Assembly (NCBI GenBank): GCA_003451715.1
Contig: DMJN01000209.1
Coordinates: forward strand, 1 to 25,712
Origin: Gammaproteobacteria bacterium
GTDB lineage: Bacteria; Pseudomonadota; Gammaproteobacteria; Pseudomonadales; Pseudohongiellaceae
DNA: 25,712 nt
Reading direction: 5' to 3'
Shown: positions 15,905-22,984 of the stretch, in pieces
Position numbering within the stretch: the first letter of the stretch is position 1
How the letters are laid out: the number at the start of each line of letters is the position of its first letter
Program-made: the position numbers and the translations under genes
Notes under the pieces: generated by a model
The model's database searches: none
What the model was told of the DNA's origin: nothing
What the model saw: only the letters and a program-made list of their open reading frames with translations

Positions 15905-15955
15905 ACAGCATCACAGTCATATTCACTATGTGCCTATGATGCTGTTTTCTTTTTT
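15905..15955 (+). terminator. Rho-independent terminator of UrcA copy 1
   Basis: ACAGCATCA (15905-15913) pairs with TGATGCTGT (15937-15945), with inner CACA/TGTG pairing, followed by TTTCTTTTTT. It begins 29 nt after the stop codon. Confidence 0.9.
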
Positions 15956-16154
15956 CAATGTAGGGTCGAGCCTTCCATTGAATATCGTGATTGAAAATAG
16001 TCAGAATTAGTTGATTTCACAAATCACCCCCTACATATTTTCAGATCAGGCTACTCTTACTCCCCTCGCTGGCTGATTTCTACAGCCGCAGCCCCCTTAA
16101 CCAGTGAGTCACCTTGCCAGACTTCCTTTATTTTGGGACTAATGATCACGGAAA
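15956..16154. other. Spacer between the two UrcA units
   Basis: About 200 nt of AT-rich DNA after the first terminator. I see no gene, repeat or convincing promoter in it. The right-hand unit's homology to the left-hand one begins at about 16155. Confidence 0.6.
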
Positions 16155-16278
16155 TTTTCTAAACAAATCCTTCGCCTGATAATCCGGTATTTCAGCAGTA
16201 TCACTATTAGTACGACATGGCAATTCATTGGAAAACTTGTTGCAGAACGGCCGTGTTAAAACATCAGTTCTCTAACAG

Positions 16279-16307
16279 TGTAACCTTTTTTCGTTTTTCG
16301 CATCTTA
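16279..16307 (+). promoter_or_regulatory. Putative ECF/sigma-E-like promoter of UrcA copy 2
   Basis: TGTAACCT (16279-16286) and TCTTA (16303-16307) with 18 nt between AAC and TC, identical in layout to the first copy. The intervening TTTTTTCGTTT and TCGCA bases are also conserved, more than would be expected of a neutral leader between copies this diverged. Confidence 0.5.
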
Positions 16308-16360
16308 TAGTACAGGGGCGCACTCCTTTGTTTATATCAATCCTTTTAGGAGAAGCAATC

Positions 16361-16663
16361 ATGAACAAATTTATTAGACCTTTGGTACTCACTATGGCGT
16401 TAGCTATTCCTGCGGTTGCCAGCGCCGAGATCGAATCGAGTCAGGTTAATGAAGTGGAAGTACGCATAACCTATACCAACTGTGATGTTGCAACAAGCTC
16501 AGGTCGTATAGAGCTGGAACGTCAGGTTCGACAGGCAGCCGAGAAAGTCTGCGGACCACAGAATCTGAGCCGTACCGGTTCGATTAGACAATTGATGATA
16601 AATAAAGACTGCTTCGAAAAAGCAGTGGCAAATGCGTTACGTTCTATTCAGGCAACTGGCTGA
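16361..16663 (+). CDS. UrcA family protein (copy 2)
   Basis: 100 residues from the ATG at 16361, preceded by AGGAG with 8 nt spacing. The frame is open further upstream to 16217, but that part covers the duplicated promoter and is not coding. Signal peptide residues are 1-22 (MNKFIRPLVLTMALAIPAVA then SAE). The UrcA core SGRIELERQVRQAAEKVCG lies at 47-65, and the second conserved Cys is C84. Unlike copy 1 it has a third cysteine, C41, which could be free or allow dimer formation. Conservation between copies is strongest over residues 45-73, with all of PQNLSRTG identical. It is expected in the periplasm; its role is unknown. Confidence 0.9.
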   Translation: MNKFIRPLVLTMALAIPAVASAEIESSQVNEVEVRITYTNCDVATSSGRIELERQVRQAAEKVCGPQNLSRTGSIRQLMINKDCFEKAVANALRSIQATG

Positions 16664-16687
16664 TAATGTAAATCAATATTGCGCTTG

Positions 16688-16736
16688 GGCAGCATCACAG
16701 CCACGTGTACTACGGGTCTATGATGCTGCCGTTTTT
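16688..16736 (+). terminator. Rho-independent terminator of UrcA copy 2
   Basis: GGCAGCATCA (16688-16697) pairs with TGATGCTGCC (16721-16730), a perfect 10-bp stem, followed by GTTTTTAT. The stem is homologous to that of copy 1, including compensated bases at its foot. Confidence 0.9.
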
Positions 16737-16745
16737 ATAAAGGAA

Positions 16746-16805
16746 GGGGATCAGGTCTCCTTCTTCAACTCTAGTCGCTGTCGATGTCCTCAATAGACCT
16801 GCCCC
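16746..16805. repeat. GGGGATCAGGTCT imperfect palindromic element
   Basis: GGGGATCAGGTCT (16746-16758) faces AGACCTGCCCC (16795-16805), an 11-bp match with a 2-nt insertion in one arm. It ends 15 nt past the stop of the gene at 16821-17795 on that gene's strand. It resembles the GGGGTCAG elements elsewhere in the window. Confidence 0.5.
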
Positions 16806-16820
16806 GGGTTATTACTAATT

Positions 16821-17795
16821 CTAATCTTCTCGAGGCGTCCCATCCCCATTCATTCCCATCGACTCATAGCGTCTCCAACCCGCCAGAATACCCGCCAGCC
16901 CATGATTGCCCTCATGGCAGGCGTATTCAAAGATCGGGTCGTCTGTGCGGCGCAGTGGCAGCTTTGCTGACCAGGATTGATCCCACTGCAGGGGATCTTC
17001 AACCGTAAAATCGTAATCCAGTGTATTTGCATCGATACGTGTGAAGCGCTCTTCCACCTTCAAACTTGGTGAGGTGCCTCCCCAACCCGTGTGGTAATAG
17101 TAATGTTGCGTGTTGATCACCAGGGTATCGCCGTCCCAGTGAGCGATAGAATCGCCGTCCCACTTGAGTTGCCTGGTCTGGTGTTCGCTATCCAGCCGGA
17201 TGATTCTGGCGTTGTGTATCATCTCGTTCATGATGACGATGTGATCTTCGGTCTGAATGAGTTGCATATTGTTGTTGTAGGTGCCGGGCACCATCGGCGG
17301 TCCGCCGACAAAACCCATCATGCAGCGATCGGCTAGTGAGCGAGCCTCGGGGCCGATGCTGAGTCTATTGTTCTCACGCCTTATCTGCGCCCGTTCACGA
17401 CCAGCCTGGTTCATCGGAGGCATTCTGCCATTCGGCGGATCATAGACAAGCGAAGTTCTGCGGTCGGCGACGGTTTCGATGCCCCTTTCGTACCAGAACT
17501 CGTTGTAGGAAATCACCCCCGGCGGATAACCGGCACCGCCGACTGAGTCGATGATCAGGTCACGGTTCTGGCGTCGATTCTCGTACTCCTCCCACTCCCT
17601 GGCCTGTTCGGCGGTAAGCGTCTCCAGGTGTTCGAGTTCTCTGGGACGATTGAGGGGTGTCAGCGTCCGAAAGGTATAGGTTCCCTGTAAGTCAGGGTGA
17701 CCGTGTTCGGTGCGCTTGATAGCTGTTTGGGCTGTGGTGCTTGCTGTGGCGAGCGTCAGAAATAACGCGATGAGTGCTAGTATGGAAGCTTTCAT
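16821..17795 (-). CDS. Secreted protein of unknown function, YACHEGN family (copy 2)
   Basis: 324 residues with a clear Sec signal peptide (hydrophobic residues 5-18, cleavage near TAQ at 21-23). It is a distant paralogue of the protein at 5011-6015: shared blocks in the same order are HPDLQG, TLTPLNRP, DPPNGRMPP, DRC, HIVIMNEMIHNARIIRL, WDGDTLVI, EERFTRI and, near the C-terminus, DPIFEYACHEGNHGLAGIL. I do not know a function for this family; the invariant Cys-His-Glu of ACHEGN and the DRC cysteine deserve attention as a possible ligand set. The start has CGGAG 8 nt before the ATG. It lies 122 nt downstream of the dioxygenase gene, past a GGGACAGA motif, so it may or may not belong to that operon. 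Confidence 0.8.
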   Translation of the reverse strand: MKASILALIALFLTLATASTTAQTAIKRTEHGHPDLQGTYTFRTLTPLNRPRELEHLETLTAEQAREWEEYENRRQNRDLIIDSVGGAGYPPGVISYNEFWYERGIETVADRRTSLVYDPPNGRMPPMNQAGRERAQIRRENNRLSIGPEARSLADRCMMGFVGGPPMVPGTYNNNMQLIQTEDHIVIMNEMIHNARIIRLDSEHQTRQLKWDGDSIAHWDGDTLVINTQHYYYHTGWGGTSPSLKVEERFTRIDANTLDYDFTVEDPLQWDQSWSAKLPLRRTDDPIFEYACHEGNHGLAGILAGWRRYESMGMNGDGTPRED

Positions 17796-17852
17796 GGTGA
17801 TGGCTCCGAAATAGGGTAGCTCTGTTTTCCCTGTATGATAATTTGTGAATGC

Positions 17853-17873
17853 AAATAGGGACAGACTTATTTT
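17853..17873. repeat. GGGACAGA-type palindromic motif
   Basis: AAATA (17853-17857) and TATTT (17868-17872) flank GGGACAGACT. It is nearly the same as the motif at 1256-1277. It lies about 45 nt past the stop of the dioxygenase gene. Confidence 0.5.
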
Positions 17874-17917
17874 ACTTCAAGTTAACTATCACTTCGCTCA
17901 ATAGATCCGCTCCCTTC

Positions 17918-18850
17918 TCAGCTCACCAGCGAGGCGAGAATACAACGTTCGCCCTGGTAAGGGCGCCTCCCATGCAAAACCAGAAAATTGTCGATTATGG
18001 CCATATCGCCTTCTTGCCACTGCAGATCATAGCTGAACTTTTCGGCAAGGCTTGCCACCTGTTGCATATCGTCACCATGGATTTCAGAGTCATCGCCGAA
18101 ACACACGGATTTCTCGCTGTCATTGCGGGAGTCTTTCCAGCCCATGAATGCTGCGATGAGCTGATTAAAAAATACTTCCACCCCTGAATCCGTCACTCGA
18201 ATCGCAGGCATAACCCGCGTCGTTACCTTGAGGCTGCCATCGTCCATCCAGTGCCAGCTATAGCCCAGTTCGGACAACCGTTTTTCAGCCTCAACCCTGT
18301 CATCGCAGCTAAGAGTGCCCTTCCAGCTTCGCCCCTGACCGGAAGCTGCATCGGCCTCGGCTGGCATGATATTGGTGTATTTAAGCCCCATCGTCTTACA
18401 CTTTTCCACAAACTGTGGCTTCTGACCCCGCATCGCTTCGAGTAATACGTCAGAGCGACATAGAGCCGTGGCACCTCCCTGCTGTGGTGCTTGTTCGCAA
18501 AAGAAAAGCAGCTTGCTGGGATACAGCGGTGTCTGTGCCATCTCATGATGCAGGAAAATCTCGATATCCGCTGGCGCCTCGTTTGCAGTGAATACTTTCT
18601 CGGTGCGATTTATTCTGACGGCATTGGATAACGATTCCTGGTAGGTGAAGCCGGGCAAGTCGAACTCAGATATCGCGGCATCGAAGTCCAGATCTGAATC
18701 GAGGGGGAATCCGCGTAACAGGACTGCGCCGCTGCGTTCCACCAGGTCAATAAGTCTCGCCCGGTTGTCCTGTATCCACAGGCCGAGATTGATATCGTTA
18801 CCGGTGGCAGTCTCGATACACGGAAATTCGTTTTCGTCAGTTGCTAGCAT
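17918..18850 (-). CDS. TauD/TfdA-like Fe(II)/2-oxoglutarate-dependent dioxygenase
   Basis: 310 residues, no signal peptide, cytoplasmic. The facial triad can be read: H101-x-E103 in FLHHEMAQ, and the distal H293 in VLHGRRPYQG, with R302 placed to bind 2-oxoglutarate. The N-terminal AVLLRGFPL (42-50) and the segment PSKLLFFCEQAPQQGGATALCRS are typical of clavaminate synthase/SyrP-like members. Such enzymes hydroxylate or otherwise oxidise a small organic substrate with release of CO2 and succinate. The gene begins 8 nt after the aldo/keto reductase stop and has only a weak ribosome binding site, so translation probably depends on the upstream gene. The substrate is unknown; it is presumably the solute, or a derivative of it, brought in by the symporter of the same operon. 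Confidence 0.9.
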   Translation of the reverse strand: MLATDENEFPCIETATGNDINLGLWIQDNRARLIDLVERSGAVLLRGFPLDSDLDFDAAISEFDLPGFTYQESLSNAVRINRTEKVFTANEAPADIEIFLHHEMAQTPLYPSKLLFFCEQAPQQGGATALCRSDVLLEAMRGQKPQFVEKCKTMGLKYTNIMPAEADAASGQGRSWKGTLSCDDRVEAEKRLSELGYSWHWMDDGSLKVTTRVMPAIRVTDSGVEVFFNQLIAAFMGWKDSRNDSEKSVCFGDDSEIHGDDMQQVASLAEKFSYDLQWQEGDMAIIDNFLVLHGRRPYQGERCILASLVS

Positions 18851-18858
18851 AGATTGTC

Positions 18859-19833
18859 TCAGTCATAGATTGGATAAAAGGTATTGAATGCCGCTTCGCA
18901 AAAATCGCCGGGATCGTTATAGCGGCGATTCTTATTGAGCTGGGCTATCGCCGTCATCTCCTCACCGGTGAGTTCGAAGTCGAACAATGCCAGGTTTTCT
19001 TTCAGCCTGTCTCTGTGGCTGGTCTTAGGGATTATCCCATGACCCCGCTGAACGCCCCAGCGCAGAATGACTTGAGCCGCAGACTTGCCGGTTCGTTCGG
19101 CAGCTGTACGAACAACATCTGCATCCAGCAAGGAATCCGCCTCAGCTGCCATACCCAGGGACACGTAGGACAGTGATCCCAATGGAGAAAATGCCGTCAC
19201 CGCCATGTCGTAGCTGGCAGCCAGTCGTAACAGACGTTCCTGAGTTAGATGGGGATGGGACTCTATCTGCAGCATCGCCGGCTTGTGCCGGGCGTATGCC
19301 TGCAGGTCATTGAGCAGCGCGGCGTTGTAGTTACACACACCGATTTCCCTTACCAATCCGGCATCAAGCAGTGCTTCCATGGCCTGCCAGGTATCCATGA
19401 GTGGCACCGGGTCTATCAGCATGGCGGGATCGGCAGCATCGGGATCGTGTATCCATTCCGGTGGATAACGGGTAGCGAAGTCCACGTACTTCAGAGAGAT
19501 GGGAAAGTGGATGAGGAAAAGATCCAGGTAATCCAGTCGCAGGTCGGCGAGGATTTTTTCACAGGTTCCACGCACGTGTTCCGGCCTGTGATAGGTGTTC
19601 CAGAGTTTTGAAGTCACCCACAACTCCTCTCGCCTGCACAGACCGTCATTGAGTGCCGCCGCGATCCCCTCGCCCACCGCTTCTTCGTTACCGTAATCGG
19701 CGGCACTGTCCAGGTGGCGATAACCGATTTCGATGGCGTCGGCGATGAGATCGGGCACTTCTGTCGAATCGATCTTCCACAGACCCAGACCCACACTCGG
19801 CATGTCTGTGCTGCCCACTCTTATAGTTCCCAT
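18859..19833 (-). CDS. Aldo/keto reductase, xylose-reductase-like
   Basis: 324 residues. The AKR tetrad is complete: D42, Y47, K76 and H109 (LIHFPISLKY). The loop after H109 contains RYPPEWIHDP, an insertion characteristic of aldose/xylose reductase relatives rather than short bacterial AKRs. Cofactor elements are the SPLGSLS stretch and IPKTSHRDRLKEN, whose Ser/Arg pattern suits NADPH. It reduces an aldehyde or ketone, or runs in the oxidative direction on a polyol. The start has GAGGA 10 nt before the ATG. It follows the Gfo/Idh/MocA gene by 19 nt and precedes the dioxygenase by 8 nt, so all are likely in one operon with the symporter. Confidence 0.92.
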   Translation of the reverse strand: MGTIRVGSTDMPSVGLGLWKIDSTEVPDLIADAIEIGYRHLDSAADYGNEEAVGEGIAAALNDGLCRREELWVTSKLWNTYHRPEHVRGTCEKILADLRLDYLDLFLIHFPISLKYVDFATRYPPEWIHDPDAADPAMLIDPVPLMDTWQAMEALLDAGLVREIGVCNYNAALLNDLQAYARHKPAMLQIESHPHLTQERLLRLAASYDMAVTAFSPLGSLSYVSLGMAAEADSLLDADVVRTAAERTGKSAAQVILRWGVQRGHGIIPKTSHRDRLKENLALFDFELTGEEMTAIAQLNKNRRYNDPGDFCEAAFNTFYPIYD

Positions 19834-19852
19834 AGATTTCTATTCCTCGTGT

Positions 19853-21076
19853 CTAATCGGTGAGCCATGACAGCTTATGCTGCCGAAGGTAATTATCGAT
19901 CTCAATCGGCGCACCCCGTTCGATGGAGGACTGCGCGGCACTGGCGACGATCATGGCCCACAGGCCCTGCAGGGGAGTCGCACAATCCGCGGGGCCACCA
20001 TCCAGTTGCTCCACCAGTGCCTCGTGTTCGAAAAACGTCGCACCGTGATGACCGCTGCGCTCGACAACGGTCGGGTAAGTGACATCCCTGAAGTCATAAT
20101 CCGGATGCAGCTTCTGCCTCGACTGAACCTCCACCTTGATGCGACCCCTCGATGACTCTTCTCTGCGTTTGAAGCTGGAATCTTCCGTGGCGATCAGCCG
20201 GCCCTTTTCGCCGCCGACAATCAATTCTTCGTAGAGCTCCTGGCTGAACATATTGAGGGCAAAATTGGCCCGTATGCCATTTTCATAGTCGATGAGGACG
20301 AAGGCATGATCGTGAATATCCGAGCGCCGGCCTTCGTACTCGAAGTCGAGAAAGTTGACTGCCTGGCCACCACTGGCATACACCGCTCGCGGCCTGGATT
20401 CTGCCATCAGGTTGATCAGGTCGAAGTAGTGACAACATTTTTCCACCAGTGTACCGCCGGAAAATTCATTGAACTTGTTCCACTGTCGCACCTTGTCCAG
20501 AAACGGCGGACGGTATTCACACATGCTGATGGTTTTGATGGCGCCGAGCGCCTGTTTGCCTTTTGCCTGCAGAAACGCCTCGCTGTACTGTGATTTGTAG
20601 CGATACTGCATGCCGAGTTGAATAAATCCTGGATAGTCCCTGCCTAATTCGACGATTTGCGCTGCCTCCACCAGGGAGGTAGCCATCGGTTTTTCGATAA
20701 ACAGTGGTTTGCCTGTTTTTTTGACCTGCTGCACGATATCGAAATGGGTGTAATTGGGCGTGCAGATGAAGATGGCATCATGGGCATCGTCTGCCAGTGC
20801 CTCATCCAGGCTGTCATACACTCGCGGTGCCTGTGCCTCTAACTCTTTAAACAGGGACAGTGCAGCGTCGATGCTTCCTCCGTCATTATCGAAGATACCG
20901 TGCACCCCCGCACGACCCAACAGATTTGCGACCCGAATATGTTCCCTGCCGATCTTGCCGCTGCCAATGAGTAACAAGCGATAGTCAGGCTCTGTCCCCG
21001 GCAAGGCCATGTCCTGCACTCTCGCGCTTCTCGCTGCCGCGCTTTCCTCGAAGAACCGCTGAAAATCCTCAGACAC
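19853..21076 (-). CDS. Gfo/Idh/MocA family NAD(P)-dependent oxidoreductase
   Basis: 407 residues. After about 30 N-terminal residues comes the Rossmann fold with G38-S-G-K-I-G43, then CTPNYTH (105-111) and the family signature E128-K-P130. The segment GGTLVEKCCHYFD carries the probable catalytic His. The family oxidises or reduces sugar, inositol or related hydroxyl groups. The start is GTG at 21076, inside the last codons of the symporter gene (8-nt overlap, GTGTCTGA), with GAGGT 8 nt upstream; this signals translational coupling. Together with the aldo/keto reductase and dioxygenase it points to oxidative handling of an imported polyol- or sugar-like compound. The N-terminal extension before the Rossmann fold is slightly long for the family. 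Confidence 0.92.
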   Translation of the reverse strand: MSEDFQRFFEESAAARSARVQDMALPGTEPDYRLLLIGSGKIGREHIRVANLLGRAGVHGIFDNDGGSIDAALSLFKELEAQAPRVYDSLDEALADDAHDAIFICTPNYTHFDIVQQVKKTGKPLFIEKPMATSLVEAAQIVELGRDYPGFIQLGMQYRYKSQYSEAFLQAKGKQALGAIKTISMCEYRPPFLDKVRQWNKFNEFSGGTLVEKCCHYFDLINLMAESRPRAVYASGGQAVNFLDFEYEGRRSDIHDHAFVLIDYENGIRANFALNMFSQELYEELIVGGEKGRLIATEDSSFKRREESSRGRIKVEVQSRQKLHPDYDFRDVTYPTVVERSGHHGATFFEHEALVEQLDGGPADCATPLQGLWAMIVASAAQSSIERGAPIEIDNYLRQHKLSWLTD

Positions 21077-22814
21077 TCTCAGTTACCTCACCGCTCTCAA
21101 TACTTCCAGCACTCGCCAGAGTGGGCTGCCTCACCAGATACCAATACCAGATACCGATATTGCTTAGCACAATTAGTACCATTAGTGGCATGAAAGCGCC
21201 ACTTATCCCATTTACGACGCCAATAGGTGAAAACAGCAAGTAGAGTGAAATAATGCTGGACAACAGCGTGGTGGCACAGGGCACAGCGAAGCGCCAGGGT
21301 GCAAGATCCACCAGCTCCTGCTCGTGGTAATTCCAGTTTTCCAGGCGCGGATATATCCGGCCGATCAACAGCATGATGCCGATCTCAATCGCAAACAGGA
21401 TGGCATAAAGATGTAGAAAATGAATAGATACCACGTCATTCAGCACGAACTGAAACAGGCCGTAAGCCACGATATGAAATACCACCGCCACTTTCGGTGC
21501 CAGAGCTGGTACTCGTTTGGTAAACAATCCAATCAGCACGATAGCGATAACGGGGATGTTGTAAAACCCGGTGAAGATACGAATTATCTGCCACAGGCCT
21601 TCGGGTGCAAACTGTAACAGCGGTGCCACGATGAAAGAAAATAGTGCAATCACGACGCTGGCGCGGCGAGCGACCTTTACCATGGTGGCATCGTCGATGG
21701 TTTTCTTGCTGAGCGGAGCCCATACATCGAGGCAAAACAAGGTGGCGGCACTGTTAAGCAGGGAATTGAACGAGCTGAACACCGCACCTAGAAGCACCGC
21801 CAGAAAAAATCCCGTGGCATAGACCGGCAAGACATCACGAATCAATGTTGGATAGGCCAGGTCGATGGATGCCAGGCCTTCGCCATAAAGATGGTAGGCG
21901 ATCACTCCCGGAATCATCATGAAGAACGGCACGAGTACCTTGAAGAAACCCGAAAACAACACGCCCTTCTGACCCTCGGCCAGATTTTTTGCACCCAGGG
22001 TTCGCTGAATTACATATTGATTCGTACACCAGTAAAACAGGTTCGCAAATACCATGCCGGTAAACAGTGTGGCGAATGGGGTGGGATCTGATGGTCCGCC
22101 GATGGCGTTCAGCTTGTGAGTATCGGTGCTGACAATGATGGATAGACCGGTGGCCATACTGCCCTCACCCAGAGCCGCTAATCCGAGTAGCGGTACGGCG
22201 ATGCCGACAATCAATAATCCGATACCATTGATGGTGTCGGAAACAGCCACCGCCCGGAGTCCGCCCGCGACCGCATACATCGCTCCGATGCTGCCGACGG
22301 AAACGATAGTAATAACCAGGCCGGTAGCGTAGCTCACGCCGAGCAAGCCGGGCACATCGAAGAGCTGCAGCACCGCGATGGAACCTGAGTACAGCACGCC
22401 GGGGATAGTAACCAGGCCATAACCCACCATAAACAGAATAACCGTCAGGCGACGTACGCTGTCATCGAAACGATCGCAGAGAAACTGTGGCAAGGTGGAA
22501 AATGCACCGGCGAGGTAACGCGGCAGAAAGATAAACGCCATGCAGATAGTGGCAAATGCCGCAGTGACTTCCCAGGCCATACTGCTCAGATTGAATCCGT
22601 AGGCGCTGCCATTCAGACCGATCAACTGTTCGGCAGACAGGTTGGTCAGCAACAGGGAACCGGCAATGAATACGGCGCTCAGACCCCGGCCGGCGAGGAA
22701 ATAACCCTCCTGGGTATCCACTTCTCCGCGCGTCTTGCGCCAGGAAATGAATGCCACCAGCGCCATAAAGAAGGCACAGCTGACCAGGGTGGAAACAATG
22801 TCGTTGGAATTCAA
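21069..22814 (-). CDS. Sodium/solute symporter, SSS family (SGLT-like)
   Basis: 581 residues with roughly 14 hydrophobic segments. The signature NLSAEQLIGLNGSAYG near residues 58-73 is typical of SGLT-type members of the SSS family, as is FLPRYLAGAFSTLPQFLCDRF around 95-115. It would import a sugar, polyol or related solute with sodium. The assigned start is TTG at 22814; the only upstream ATG in the short leader is out of frame, and the first internal ATG at codon 18 would remove part of the first membrane segment. The ribosome binding site is weak. It is the first gene of the four-gene operon running down to 17918 and is divergent from the ECF sigma factor gene. Confidence 0.9.
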   Translation of the reverse strand: MNSNDIVSTLVSCAFFMALVAFISWRKTRGEVDTQEGYFLAGRGLSAVFIAGSLLLTNLSAEQLIGLNGSAYGFNLSSMAWEVTAAFATICMAFIFLPRYLAGAFSTLPQFLCDRFDDSVRRLTVILFMVGYGLVTIPGVLYSGSIAVLQLFDVPGLLGVSYATGLVITIVSVGSIGAMYAVAGGLRAVAVSDTINGIGLLIVGIAVPLLGLAALGEGSMATGLSIIVSTDTHKLNAIGGPSDPTPFATLFTGMVFANLFYWCTNQYVIQRTLGAKNLAEGQKGVLFSGFFKVLVPFFMMIPGVIAYHLYGEGLASIDLAYPTLIRDVLPVYATGFFLAVLLGAVFSSFNSLLNSAATLFCLDVWAPLSKKTIDDATMVKVARRASVVIALFSFIVAPLLQFAPEGLWQIIRIFTGFYNIPVIAIVLIGLFTKRVPALAPKVAVVFHIVAYGLFQFVLNDVVSIHFLHLYAILFAIEIGIMLLIGRIYPRLENWNYHEQELVDLAPWRFAVPCATTLLSSIISLYLLFSPIGVVNGISGAFMPLMVLIVLSNIGIWYWYLVRQPTLASAGSIESGEVTESV

Positions 22815-22882
22815 ACTTTATCGGGGGGTGTCATTGATTTTGCACAGATTATGGCATGTAGATGCGTAGATGGAATAGCGCT

Positions 22883-22901
22883 AAATAAAGACAGATAGTT
22901 T
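22883..22901. repeat. Degenerate GGGACAGA-type motif
   Basis: AAATAAAGACAGATAGTTT resembles the AAATAGGGACAGATCTATTT motif at 1256-1277 with two changed bases in the core. It lies in the divergent gap between the symporter and sigma factor genes, where it is not adjacent to a stop codon. Confidence 0.3.
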
Positions 22902-22984
22902 TCCCCTCCATATTTCTATAACCTCTCAGTAATAATTCCTCTCCCCACTCGTTTAACTCACTATGGGGGGGTGACGCCATTACA

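Larger units (their letters stand above)
15368..15955 (+). repeat. UrcA transcription unit, copy 1 of a tandem duplication
   Basis: This segment (upstream region, promoter, gene, terminator) aligns with 16155-16736. The offset is 787 nt at the left end (TTTTCT at 15368 and 16155), 786 at the promoter, 787 at the ATG and at the stop codon, and 784 at the terminator. The stretch with TCCTTC, CCGGT and TTTCAGC (15381-15409) is clearly shared with 16168-16196. Confidence 0.85.
16155..16736 (+). repeat. UrcA transcription unit, copy 2 of a tandem duplication
   Basis: Direct repeat of 15368-15955, covering upstream DNA, promoter block, UrcA gene and terminator. The copies have diverged (57 of 100 residues identical), so the duplication is old, yet spacing from the left end to the stop codon is preserved. 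Confidence 0.85.

Noticed and set aside
22917..22945. Autoregulatory ECF promoter upstream of the sigma gene (TATAACCT)
   Set aside because: The -35-like part resembles the UrcA promoters, but at the matching distance the sequence is CTCCCC rather than TCTTA, so support is too weak to list.
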